Part shown: positions 1 to 11,633 of the stretch, piece after piece
Layout of the letters: the number at the start of each line of letters is the position of its first letter
Numbering within the stretch: the first letter of the stretch is position 1
NCBI GenBank assembly: GCA_963691655.1
Contig: OY829326.1
Location: 108,845,388 to 108,909,387 of the forward strand
Length of the DNA stretch: 64,000 nucleotides
Direction of reading: 5' to 3'
Source: Toxonevra muliebris
Taxonomy: Eukaryota > Arthropoda > Insecta > Diptera > Pallopteridae
Notes under the pieces: model-generated
What the model saw: only the letters and a program-made list of their open reading frames with translations
Told to the model about the DNA's origin: nothing
Database searches by the model: none
Translations under genes and position numbers: made by a program

Positions 1-1249
1 CCACATCTTGCAAAATAAAAAGCATGATTTCAAATAATTGTCTTGTTATATGGCGGCCTATATATTCACACAGCACTCCCAAAAGCCCACGCTTGTGTTT
101 AATTGAATTTTGGTAACTGTAAATGAAATTTTTTTTATGTACGGTAAAATTTTTGAAAGGGTTAGGATCTAATGACTGTTTGGACTATTTCAATAATACA
201 ACTTTCTCGTTTTTTTAAAATGCATGTGTTTTTAGGTGCTATCCTTATGATTATTATCCTGTTACATCACCGTTGTATCAACACTAAGGACATATTGCCC
301 CAAATTTTCAAGGAAGGATGAATCATTATGTCAAGGTTCAGATTTACTTTCAAATTGCAATTAAATTTTGCAAAGTTTCACCAACTTTTTTATACAAAAA
401 CGGCCCAGAAAAAAAATTTTCTTTCTTAGAATTAAGTCGTTTTTTATCGTTTAGTTCTATTGCTATTGGTCTTACCTTCGTTTTTGGGGCAAACGTTTGG
501 TTTAACCCTTCTGTTATCTTAAGGTCATTTCGTGACCTTTTTTGTTTTAATTGCCCATATTTTCTCAAGTAAATAGAATTCTGGCGTTTCCTTCTATCAT
601 ATTCCTTAATAATTATTTATCACGTAAGAAAATACGAAAAATAATATTTTTACATTCTAAAATAAGTGGCAAAATCAAAACTTACGTAAATACACCTTAA
701 GGTCATCGGATGACCATAGTATAATTTTCGTTTTTTTTCGTTTTATAAAAGTATAAAATGGTTACGGATTTGAGTTGATTGCACGCCGATAAAATGATTC
801 TTGACAATCATCTGAAAAAATTGCTAAAAACTATCAAGTTTTATAACTTAACAAAATTTGGGGTTGATGCAATTGACCAATTAATTGAAAAGCGCACGTG
901 TGAGAGGCAAACTAACCGCTGACTGATTCTGTTTTCCAATATCACGGACATTTCGGTACTCGTTCTATTCAACGAAGTTATGCTACAATGGAATGCTTGA
1001 ATGTAACAAGGTGATCCAAGATCCCAGTCGTCAGTGGGAATCGTTTGTCTTGTTTGTGAATAAACTGAGCAACCCAGCAATTCGATAGATGATTCAGAAA
1101 AGAAAAGAGAAGCAAACCAACGATCCACATGCGTAGTTTCTCCCAAAAATATTTTTCGTAAAACATGAGCACTGTACAGCATGCGGAAACCCTGTTGTAC
1201 AACGACTAGTGTATTAACAACTTATTGTCATGAGCATACAATATAAATA
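1..1249. other. Gene-free left end
   Basis: No coding region is supported. The frames open here are low-complexity or lack splice context. If tan has its usual length, this stretch belongs to its third intron or to DNA downstream of it. The only structured items are the palindromes entered at 521 and 699. Confidence 0.5.
521..717. repeat. Palindromes AGGTCA-N5-TGACCT
   Basis: AAGGTCATTTCGTGACCTT lies at 521-539. A variant at 699-717 reads AAGGTCATCGGATGACCAT. A third copy at 1829-1848 repeats the first core exactly. Each is an inverted pair of AGGTCA half-sites with a 5-nt spacer. AGGTCA is the nuclear-receptor half-site, but insect ecdysone elements normally have a 1-nt spacer, so these may instead be transposon-end remnants. 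Confidence 0.4.
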
Positions 1250-1692
1250 CAGTGAAGGACAAAAGTGTACATACACCACCGATTTTTCAGTTTCTCCAAA
1301 CCTAAGAATCTAAAGAGAAAATTAGATTTGCAATTTCATAAAGGATGATTATTTGTTCCTGAAGAAAAAATAAAAAATTTACTTCAGTAGCACAAAATCT
1401 CTTGAAGAGACCTCAAACTTAGTAACCTTAATACCATGACAACTGCATTGACGCAGAAAGACGACCCACTAAATAGTCCTTCGATAAATTCATTGTAAAT
1501 TAAGATTTTTGTCATGTTAATTTCTTACTATGCTTGTGAATTTACCGTTATGTTGTCATGAAATAAATTTTTTATTGTTTTTTTTTTAGAATAAATAGTC
1601 AAACTGCAAACCTAGTTTTTACTTTAAATTTTTTGGTTTTACAGAAACTGAAAAATAGGGGTGCTGTAGGAAGGCTTATGTCCTTCATTGCG
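1250..1692. mobile_element. Tc1-like MITE
   Basis: The left end CAGTGAAGGACAAAAG follows a TA. The right end, read in reverse, is CAATGAAGGACATAAG and is followed two bases later by TA. Both ends continue into an ATTTTTCAGTTTCT stretch, so the inverted repeats reach about 50 nt with indels. CAGTG..GGA.AAAAG is the usual Tc1 end. No transposase is present. The inner sequence is AT-rich. Confidence 0.5.
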
Positions 1693-2796
1693 TATAAAAT
1701 ATATCCTTTATTATTATTTTACATTATTATATTACTTTAAGTACTGCAAGTTCTTTTTAAATAAATTTATTTTTAAAAATGTATTGAAAACGACCGATTT
1801 TGTTTTGAAATAAATGAAAAATACCTAGTAGGTCATTTCGTGACCTTAGGAACACATGTGTGATTTTTTCTTAGGGTAACAGAGGGGTTAATGAAAAAAA
1901 AAAAGATGCAATATTAGAGGTAGAATTAATTTTTTCTGTGACATGATTATTGGGCTTCAAGTTATAGGTTTTTCCAGATTATGACAAAGCCCTGACGTGA
2001 TGGGGTTAAATGGATTCCAGATTTAGTGACCCCGACAACATATAGTAAACATGGTCTGATTCTCCGACCTGAAATTTATTTTATGTAGCTGTGTATGCAA
2101 TAAATAAATATTCAAATATATCAGAAAAATCACTGAGGGGGGAAACGTAATGCGAAATTGTACTGAAATTAATATAAATTGCTAACGTAATCGTTGAATG
2201 TAATTTAAATTTTGCGTGTGGAAAATGCTATTTTTTTATGTCTAAACAATCGCTTAAATTACACTGCGAAAATTCAGTTAATGTAAAGTGAAGTAGTTAT
2301 GTATAGAAATAAAAATAGTTAGGTTTTTTATTTACCTATATTTTGATTTAGTTACAATTAATGGATTTGTAACTGCGGATCATACGCTACGAATTCATAC
2401 TTAATTTCATAATTTTATATATTCTATTTTTAGAAATAATGATAAACAAAGACAGCCTGATTGAGTAGTAAATTTGTATATCTTACTCTCTCTTGCCCAG
2501 TTAACCCTTTACGGTAGGTAGGGTAAAAACTGCTCCACTTTTTGCATATGTTTTTATGCATAGTATGATATATTTTAACACATCTCGAAAAGTTGAAATT
2601 ACTCATAGTCACACAGTTTAATATTTTATATACAGTTTCTCATTCTGCTGGTAATGATATAAACCCAAAAAATTTCTGTGCAACTGGTGTTTTTATTTTC
2701 TTTAAAATCGTGTCCATCAAAGAGTTAAAAATCAGTAACTAGTACTAGAATCATTGCAAGAGTAAAAGAAACAAAATTCAATGGCAATAAATTTGC

Positions 2797-2995
2797 TTGA
2801 GTGGCTCAGTTGGTAAGCGCGTCGTTTAATATTCGCGATGCGAATTTTTCGAACACAGGTTCGAGCCTGAAAAAAGGCATCTCAAGAAAATATTAAAATT
2901 ATAAAACGATAATAGTAAATATTAAAAAAATATAAAAAATAATGAACAAAAATGAATATTAACCATTATAATTAAAAAAAAATAAAAAAAAAAAT
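2797..2995 (+). repeat. tRNA-derived SINE-like sequence
   Basis: Pol III boxes are visible: box A TGGCTCAGTTGG at 2802 and box B GGTTCGAGCC about 50 nt later. The predicted anticodon arm and acceptor stem do not pair as in a working tRNA. The head is followed by about 100 nt of A-rich and AT-rich sequence, as in a SINE tail. A decayed tRNA is the alternative. Confidence 0.45.
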
Positions 2996-3831
2996 GTTGT
3001 GGGACTTGGACCTTGGCACACACAAGTGCTTGCGTGCTTACTGGCGTTTTAGACAACTAGTCTATGGCGTCATGAATTTTGTGAGAAACTATTTCGGAGT
3101 TTTGTTTTTCTATGAGATGCAAGTGAGCTCATGCTCGTAATCGTGTCTTCCTTCATTACTCCTTTTGGAGGCTAAAACGAGTACTCCTTGCCCTAGGACA
3201 TGCAATGTTAAAAAGGAGTGCAAAATGCAAAAGCTCTGGAGCAATAGAGAGTAATCGATTACTCGCTTTGGAGTGCTCAATGATTACTTCTACGATCATC
3301 CAAAGTTCAACTGGGTATGTACTTTAATTCTTCTATTTTCTAAACTAACATAGATCCAATTTTCAAACTTTAAGGGTATTATTCAAATACTTTAAGCTAT
3401 ATTTTGAAATTTTTTTTCGACGTTTTAGGTTGAAGTTATACAATTTCTGATTTTAAAAATTTACTTCCGATTTTGCACAAAAAAACAAAAAAAAAATTCG
3501 AATCTGATTCCATAATTGAAAAGAACAGTAAATTTCCTATTTAAATCACCATGTTCAATATTTTGTTGCATATTTATTTAGTTCTAAAAATTACTTCCGA
3601 AAAATTCATATTTCAATTACGTCAATTCTTTAAAAACCCATAACTTGGCAAATAAACTTTATACAAAAAAAAAAAAATTATAAGTCCACATTCATAACTT
3701 ATAGAAGTTCAATTTGGTCGAATATCAACGAATTTCACTAAGTCACTTTTTTTTTGCTGTCCGCTGCACATGAAATGTCCCAAATATAAAAAATTCAAAA
3801 ATATAACGAAAATACTGTCAGAAGCCCCCCA

Positions 3832-3950
3832 TGCCTGGGTTTAACTGTGTCAAATTCAATCAAATTTGGCCACATATTGGCAAATTTCATATAGGAAATT
3901 CTCTCTTTTTCTCTCTTTGACATGGAATATGGCATAGTGAAAACGAGGCA
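3832..3950. mobile_element. PIF-like MITE, copy 1
   Basis: This 119-nt element starts TGCCTGGGTTTAACTG and ends GTGAAAACGAGGCA, and it shares most of its interior with the copy at 8762-8880. It lacks a clear left TTA duplication, although TTA follows the right end. Confidence 0.6.
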
Positions 3951-5212
3951 TTACATCATTTATATATACATTTGTAATTCGTGGGCACTCGTGAATAGCT
4001 AATAATGAAATTGATATTGAAAAATTAAATTGATTCGAAGGTTCAAATAAGACTAAATGTTTCTGATGTTTCCTTACTATTATATAAAACTATAATTTGA
4101 TTTCGTGTTGTCCACGATTATTTCGAAAACTACAGAGCCGACTTCTATCAAATGTTTACTCTTTGAAAAATGATCGGAATTTTACGAAGCGTTTTAATGA
4201 GGGCACCTTGTGACCAACGTGTAAATCATCGTGTAAATCGATTTTTGACAGTTTAATTAGGGTTTCATTTTTGTTTTAGTGTTTATGGTTGATAATATTA
4301 TTATTAGAATCTAGGCAGTATATTCTAATTTTTGTATTAACTTACTTTCATTTTTGAGAAATTATTTTATACAATTTGTTTTCTTTTCAGTGTTGCAAAC
4401 ATCAGTTTCTTCTTTTTTATTTATTTAAAAAAAATGTTGTGTTCAATTGAGCTCAATAGATAACTTTTGTGTTAAATTTATGATTACTTCAACAACAGAT
4501 ATAATATAGTTTCACTTATGCGTATCCTTGTTTGTCCTTTATTAACCAATAATGAAAATTTAAGATGTGTGGAAAGTGCCCGCCCTCCTTTTTAATCCCT
4601 TCTACGTTTGCCTTATAGAATGATTTTGTTAACTGACATCCTTGTATCAAATCTTAGTACTTTTCTATAAATGATTATGGAGATTAACCGAAAAATGCAT
4701 TCAAGTGGGCAAATGCCGCGCCCCTTGTTCACAAATGACCAAGCTCTGTCACACACAAATTTTCATTGCTTTGCTATGGTTCTTTACGTAAGAACTTTAT
4801 CCTGACAATTAAGAACACAACAACAAAAAAATCAGTCAAATCGGTTGAGCTGTTAAGAAGTAATGATCTTTCAAACATGCGGCAATTGATTTTTATTTAT
4901 ATAGATTCGTACGACTAACGTTACTAACTTTTTGTGTATAGCCAAAATCCTAAACGTTGCATTTTCGCAATGCATCGTACTTATTGAGTTAGGCTATAAA
5001 AGGCGATTTCTGATAGGGAGCAAAACTACTTTTCCAGCCAGAGACATCAGGGTCCAGGGTCTTTGATAACAAAAGATTTATATTTATGTCAAACAAGTAA
5101 ACTCGAGTATATTTTGATTACAAGACTCCCAAAAAAGTTGCAAGACTAGAGCAAGTCTTTCTTTTCTACAAATTTTATGACACATATATTTTCTGAAAGA
5201 TTTATAACTAAC
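3951..5212. other. Intronic DNA of tan with decayed repeat
   Basis: This lies 3' of the last tan exon in the window and shows no further exon. The stretch 4550-4880 resembles 36830-37270, sharing ATATCAAATCTTAGTAC-type text and a 'tcaatcgg' segment, so it is part of a dispersed non-coding repeat of unknown class. Confidence 0.4.
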
Positions 5213-8200
5213 CTTATGAAATTCCACTTGAGCACCATCGGCAATACCCTCCAATTCACGTATATACTGTGGAAATGATAATTTTACACTGTCTAGTATT
5301 TTATTATAAATATTTTCTACAAAAGATTTAAAAAAAAATTAGATTTTTAAAACAAGTTTTTATTAAAATATTGGAAATATTGTACTTACTTCCTTTTTCA
5401 GTATTAAATAATGGCAAATGAGTTTTATTGAGTGAACCAGATGTTTCCAAGAAGTTTTTAACCATTGATGCAAAAGTACGTCCCTGGAATATGGAAGGAA
5501 ATATGAAGATAAATATTATTGTTTTCTTTAAATACGTATATAATTCGACATGGAGCGCTATACATTGTATAGACTCCTGGTTCTAGTAATGTAGTTAGTG
5601 CGCCAGTACTAACGATATAGCAATGTAGAAGGTTGTAAGTGGTTGGCTCTACACTCAGAAAAAAATCACATGGAACCAATATGAAAAACCTACTATTTCA
5701 ATAGGGTTTGGTCAATGGTATTTTCCCATAATTTTAATAGTTTTTAAGACTATCATTTTTGATATAATTTAGCTATATTATGGTATATCTTATTGATTTC
5801 ATGGTACAGTTGGTTTCATGCTGTAACACTATTAATTTAATGGTATAAAAAGTAATGGGACGGTTTTCGTGATTAATGGGATATTTTTTTCTGAGTGCCT
5901 GTTGAGAAGTAAGAAAGTATATTGCCACAGGCTAGTGGTTCCCAAGGACTAGGGACTAAGAGACTACTCATTTTCCTTTTCCTTTTATAAATTTAACAGA
6001 AATGTTAATTTTTTATGCAAAATAAAGAAATTGAATTATTTTACAAAAACCGGTTACTAATTTTCAGAGTCAAACATCACTAACTACGCAGAATATTTGC
6101 GTCGTAAACGATGTTCTTGGTTGATTATAATTTTCTGTACAAAATGTTATTAATATGTATTTAACCCATTTTCAACCGCTTTTGGGTGAAAATCAATAAA
6201 ACTTTTTGCAAGTGTTATAAACGTGAAAAAATGTATATTTTGAAATTTTTTTTTTGATCTCTTCAGGTTAGGCCAGGAGGACATGGTCGATTTTTCGACC
6301 ACTGTCTGGATTTCAGTATTTTTCGCGCTGACCTAGCCTCAGCAAGTAAACCACGGAAAGCGTTTATTATTTTTCTTGTAAATGATAATTCGGAAACAAG
6401 TTAAAATTCGAAGAATTAATATTAATTTTTAATTACTTAATTTTTTTTTTGTGAAAGTCACTTTGCCCTACTGTGAAAAAACAGGTAAAAATACAAACTG
6501 ACCCAAACTAAAAATAATTCAAGTTTAGAAAGGTGTAAAATAACGTAACCACCAAGGTTTGCTAAGTTATATCTATTTCCCGCTAACCTACAGAAAATTC
6601 GAAAGTCACTGGCCGATTTTTCGACCACTGCTTGAAAATGAGTTAAGTGTTTTTTGTTAAAGAAATTAATTTGGAAGCAATGTGGAATTTATTGATTTTG
6701 TTTGTTGTGTGATGATATATATGGGACATTCTCTATGAGCGGGAGACCGCCCCTGCCCAAAATGGGTTAAGGTATTTCAGGGCATTTTTGTGCTCAAATG
6801 AAAGCTTATTATCTCTAGTTTCGAATGCAACAAGGCCTTTTTGGAATTGGCATGATGGCAGACCAATATGGCAGCTGCAAGTCTACCACCTCACCTTGAA
6901 AGAATAGTTTTATCCAGCGTACGTTTACCCAAGTCATCTTAAAAGAATAGATAAAGGATTTTTTTTAGTGAAATTCATGATTACTTAAGACTTCTTCTTA
7001 CAACTAACGCAAACAAGTTTCAAGCCTCTGCATATCCTTGTTTGACCTCTATTAAAGGTTGAATAATTACACTCCTGAAGCTATAGACAAAAATCTGTTA
7101 ACGCTTTTTCTTCAATTTTTGGATTTTTATGTTTTTTTTATCTTTTACGAACATACTTGGAAAGTAATATTTTCACTTAGCAAAGAATTATGAATTTTTT
7201 TTATTAAAATAATGCAATCAGTTTTGATGCTAAATTTTTGCGCATTGCATTTTTGACTTGACTTCAAAGAAAAAAGCTCTTAAAAAATAGCATAAGCTCT
7301 AATGATCGGTAATCCAAAAACATAAAAGTACTTAATAGTAGGTTATGTAATTTAAAAACTATTTACTTGCTTTTTGAAGTATTTATCATGCCAAAAAGCT
7401 TGGCTTGGTGGAAAACGTTCTATGTAGGAACTGTAATGACTCTGTGACTAAGGAGCCTTTGGAACATATTCTTTGCCATTGCCCAATACTAGCTAGGACT
7501 CGTTTAAAGATGTTAGGGAAAGCATTTTTTCTTTCCTTAAATGATTTAACGAGTATAAACCTGGCTCTTCTAAAAAACTTTACGCATACCTCGGGTACTT
7601 TCAAGCTGGAAGCCGTATTGGATGTAGCTCGAAGTTCTGTTTGGCTCAAGAGAGTATGGACCAAACGATCTATGTGAGTCATTCGCCGCCACTTCTAACC
7701 TAACCTAACTTACTTGCTGTCAAAGTTTGTCCTCTGTTGAAAGATAAAAGCGATTGTCCAATATATTGTACAAAATCAACGAAAGGGTTAAAATCGGTTT
7801 AAAACAAAATTTTGACGTGCTGCAGCAAAACGGCGATACAGGTATAATTTTTTTACGTAAATTTTCAGGATTTTTTGGAAATCCTGGTGGCCACACCAAA
7901 AAAAAGTTTGATTTTGTCGAACCGTATTATAAATGTTGTAAGTAACGGGTCGAAAAACTATAAAAAAAAATTCAGAATTTTTCACATGTTTTTTTTAACT
8001 TACATTAATCCTGAAGCATACTACAAAATAAAAGGTTTCGTAGAACAAAGAAAATAATTTATTACAAAATGCACTGTCATAAACTTAGTCAGATTTAAGC
8101 GATCAAACAATAAACAATTTGGAAAACTTTTTCTCTTGACTGATATGATAATGAAACGCGTTTTGGTTTCCTTTCCATGGTTACAATAGTGTGCCACTTT

Positions 8201-11200
8201 AATAAAATAAATATTATTAATTTATGTTATCTCTTGAATCTTATCAATAATTTTCCAGTTTTTATTTAAAGTTATTTGATAAAACTATCAATCGTGGAGC
8301 TAATCTCGGGATTGAAATTTGAATCCCGAACGACAACTTTGAATATGCAACATGTCTTTCGAACTAGTGTTTTTACATACATAAGTTAATATGCAAAAAC
8401 CATGAAACAAAATTTATTTTATTTTCATGTAAAGTAGTATTCTTATCAGCACTAATATGCATGTATAATATAAATATTTACATTAGTAGTTATTATTAAA
8501 TTACATTTTATTGTTTCGCTGATTTATCGGCTTGATAATTGTTAGCGCTAGCAGTTGTAAGAACGAGATGATAGCGGGTATCTCGATTTCAGTTACCCCC
8601 AATTGACGATGACTGACGTGGACATAGACTAACATACTAGACTCGATAGACCCATTTTTACGAAACAGAAGCCTCCAGTATGTCAACGGGGCCTGTGGAT
8701 CCGGAGACGGGCTTTGCTTATCACAGGCTAGCCTGACCAACCAAATGAACTTTGAAACTTATGCCTGGTTTTCACTACGTCAAATTCAATCAAATTTGCC
8801 AACATATTGGCAAATTTCATATAGGAAATGCTCTATTTCTCTCTCATTGACATGGAATATGACATAGTGAAAGCCAGGCATTAGGGTCAGTTGTTGGAAG
8901 ACTCTAGGCTCTATGTGAGAGAAGAAGAAAGGCGAAGTAGCAGTAGCCTCGAGTTCCACAAAAGGATTGAAAATAAAGGACTTTTCGACTGGATTTTATA
9001 GCGAAAAACGAACTGCGGATTTGTAATCAACGCCTAAAATTACATTAAAAACATTTTTGACTACTAGGATCCAAAAGCGTTTAACCAGTGTAATCAGGTC
9101 CGGATATAGGAATTTAGTGCCCTTAGGCAGTTTAAAAAATAGTTGCCTTCCCACTTCTCTCCTTCAAAACAATGCATGTCTGTAATGATTGAGAATTTTT
9201 GATTAAGAATTTGATGTGGTATTGATATCTTTTTTAATTTTGATGAAATTCTGTTTTTAAAAAGTATTTGAACTTAAGTTTTTTGAAAATGGTTTTTCTC
9301 ACTCTGTTTTATAATAAATAAATATTTACTTGTATATTACAGAGTAATAATTGAGAATCACAGATTTAAAATTGTGTAAGAGACGGTGGATGTACATACA
9401 GTGGCGGTTCTAGGATTTGGTTTTGGGGGCTGGTTTTACTAAATTAACAGATAAATATCAGACTCACTATCGACCAAAACCCAGACCTAGACCAAAAACT
9501 AGTGCAACAATTTTATCAAATACAGGTCAAAAATTAAAAGAACTGGAACAAAACTGAGATCAAAATTTTTAACTAAGATCGGATAGAAATTTAGGCGAAA
9601 ACTTCTACCAAATTTCAAACTAAAATTCAAATACTTTTTTCAGATCGAAATTCAAACCAAGGAAAGAACTAAATTCAGATCAAAAATCTAGATCAAAATG
9701 AGACCAAATTCAGATCAAAATCTTGATTATGACTTTTATGATGGATCTATATTGTTAAATGATCTATTTTGAGAAAAAAATTTAAAGGAAATTTTAATTT
9801 TCTTTGAGACAGAATTTTGGCCTTTAATTTTGGTTCTTTAAGCCTGTTATACATTACTTAAAATGTAAATATATCTTAATTTGACCAAAAAAACCAATAG
9901 ATTTTAAATTTCAACGAGATCCGTACACGCTTTCAGGTACTGGGCAACAACCGGTTAAAAAAAACAATGTTCAGACCACGAATTGGACCAAAATTCCAAC
10001 AAAAATCGACCAAAATGAGATAAAATTCAGGTCAAAACTCAGACTAAAAACCCAAAATTCAGACCGAGTCTTAAAATTCATTCCAAAATTCAAAAAAAGT
10101 TTAGACCACAACTCAGACCAATAGTTGGACAAAACTTTAGGCTAAAATGACACCAAATACCGAACGAAAGTAACTCAAAATTCAGACTAAAAACTAGTGG
10201 GAATATCTGATAAATATTTACATAAAAAAATTTTAACTTAAATTAAACAAAAACTAGACCAAAATTCGAGACGAATTCAGACCAAATTTTAAAATAAAAT
10301 TCAGACCGATTTCGGACCGAAATTCCGACCAAAATAGTATCAAAATCAAGCAATTCAGACGAAAATATTAACCACAACTCAAACTAAGAGTTAGATTAAA
10401 ACTGAGGATAAAAAGACGCCAAATACAAATTAAAAGCAAACTCAAATTTGGAGCAGAAATCAGATCAAACGCTGGTCTGCAAACGCTGGAAAGCAAATCA
10501 AAATTTAGACCAAACATTGGATTAAAACTTAAACCAAATTCTGATTAAAATTTAAACTAAAATAAAACAAAATTCTGACTTTCAATCAAACCAGAATTCA
10601 GATCAAAAACGGGCAAAAACGGAAAAGTTAAACCAATATCAGACTAAAATTCAATCCAAAAACTACACCATTATCAAGCTTTCTACAAATAAGACATTTA
10701 TAAGCTAGTGTTGAAATTGTAGATTTAATGTAGTCTGAAAGTATTTAATAGCCAGTTGCACTGTAACGTGCATCCTATTGGCACGCCCAGCATGGCGGCT
10801 TATCAGAATTGATTCAAATATTAAAATAAAATTTAATATAAAATCTATACATTTATTAGTGTATCTACAATTTTATTCCAGAAGATCCGGAAGTGCTACA
10901 TCATATTATATATCAATTTAAAGAGCTTGGCGAGTAGGTTATTGAACAAAGCATTGCTATCATCGTTTGAAATTCATTGCTTAAGCGGGAGTAAATAATA
11001 AATAAGAGAAAGAGAGAAGACATGAGTAACGGCATCTCTCAGAATTATCTAACGAATTATCTGCATACACAAATAATAAAACAAACACTAACGAATAGTT
11101 TGGTTCGCTTTTGAAATTTGTTTTTCATAAAAAGATTTCTTCCGCAAAAAACTAGCCCCAGTTACTGGAGTCTTACCGACTAGTAAAATTTTAAATCCTA

Positions 11201-11566
11201 AAGTTTTTCGTTTGTTGAAAGTATATGCTTTTCACTGCTGATGACTTTTTTTTTGGAAAAATCTAAATATTTTTGATTTCTCAAAAATGACTGTTTACTA
11301 TAAGTTTGTTGGGTTCTGGGGGGCGAAGGGCGCTTCAGCTCTTATAGCCCCTCCTCTGAATACGCTACTGTGTACATACATAATTTAAATTTCATTAAAT
11401 TAAGATTTGAATGTGTTTTTATAAAAAATGAGCATTTTGAAAATATTTATGAATGAATGCATTATTGAATTAACGTAATTACCATATCAAATCCAACTTC
11501 ATAATTAGTACCTCTAGTATAGAGTACTGGAATCGTTTGACGGCGTGAATAATTTTTAGCAGCCAT
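5213..11566 (-). CDS. tan: tan, N-beta-alanyl-dopamine/carcinine hydrolase (first three exons)
   Basis: Three spliced exons are read on the minus strand: 11566-11483 (28 codons, start ATG), 5483-5390 and 5316-5213, all with AG/GT borders and matching phases (0, 1, 0). The conceptual protein has IPVLYTRGTNYEVGFDM, then GRTFASMVKNF, then FPQYIRELEGIADGAQVEFH. These match the N-terminus of the C45-type cysteine peptidase family as remembered for fly Tan. Tan removes beta-alanine from NBAD in cuticle and from carcinine in the visual histamine cycle. The catalytic cysteine lies further on, beyond the left edge. About 93 of roughly 390 residues are present. Intron 1 is 6.0 kb and holds at least six mobile elements. 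A TATA box lies 60 nt upstream of the ATG. Confidence 0.85.
5652..5897. mobile_element. MITE with CACTCAGAAAAAAAT ends
   Basis: The left end CACTCAGAAAAAAAT and right end ATTTTTTTCTGAGTG are perfect inverted repeats around 246 nt of AT-rich DNA. No flanking duplication was recognised. It sits in tan intron 1. Confidence 0.55.
6165..6642. mobile_element. piggyBac-like MITE
   Basis: Both sides are flanked by TTAA (6161-6164 and 6643-6646), the piggyBac target. The left end is CCCATTTTCAACCGC; the right end, reversed, is CTCATTTTCAAGCAG. Two near-copies of a GTCGATTTTTCGACCACTG palindrome-like segment lie inside, near 6285 and 6608. No transposase. Confidence 0.6.
6722..6965 (+). mobile_element. 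Foldback-element fragment
   Basis: This begins TGGGACATTCTCT and follows the same text as the left arm of the foldback element at 59241-60327, including the 'aaatgaaagcttattatc' and 'tctaccacctca' segments. Only one arm is present. It lies in tan intron 1. Confidence 0.6.
7390..7709 (+). mobile_element. LINE 3' end fragment
   Basis: The frame at 7405-7677 reads like the C-terminus of a jockey/R1-type reverse transcriptase. It has the pattern C..C then H.LCHCP.LARTRLKMLG, comparable with the copy at 32216-32786. The fragment ends at 7695-7709 in two to three CCTAA units. It is 5'-truncated and non-functional. Confidence 0.6.
8762..8880. mobile_element. PIF-like MITE, copy 2
   Basis: The ends are TGCCTGGTTTTCACTA and TAGTGAAAGCCAGGCA. 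It is flanked by TTA on both sides (8759-8761 and 8881-8883), the PIF/Harbinger target. It is 119 nt long, the same as the copy at 3832. Confidence 0.7.
9399..11370. mobile_element. Non-autonomous hAT element rich in GACCAAAA repeats
   Basis: A perfect 8-nt target duplication TGTACATA flanks it (9391-9398 and 11371-11378). The ends are CAGTGGCGGTT and, reversed, CAGTAGCGTAT, typical of hAT. From about 9470 to 10660 it consists of irregular repeats of 'cagaccaaaatt' and 'gatcaaaatt' with almost no G-rich text, and no open frame. A second copy of its first ~110 nt starts at 63889. It lies inside tan intron 1, 112 nt from exon 1. Confidence 0.8.
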
Positions 11567-11625
11567 GTCTACACAAGTTTTTTATTGTCTATAGTTTTAT
11601 AAACGTTTTCTTCTGTCGCGATCAA

Positions 11626-11633
11626 TTTTTATA
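11626..11633 (-). promoter_or_regulatory. TATA box of tan
   Basis: TATAAAAA on the minus strand lies 60 nt upstream of the tan start codon. A start site about 30 nt downstream would give a short leader. A second TATAAAAC lies nearer the ATG (11602-11595) but would leave almost no leader. Confidence 0.45.

Noticed and set aside
2797..2880. A functional tRNA gene
   Set aside because: Box A and B are good, but the acceptor and anticodon stems do not pair and an A-rich tail follows; a SINE head fits better.
7695..7709. Telomeric repeat block
   Set aside because: Only two to three CCTAA units are present and they are attached to a LINE tail; this is not a telomere array.
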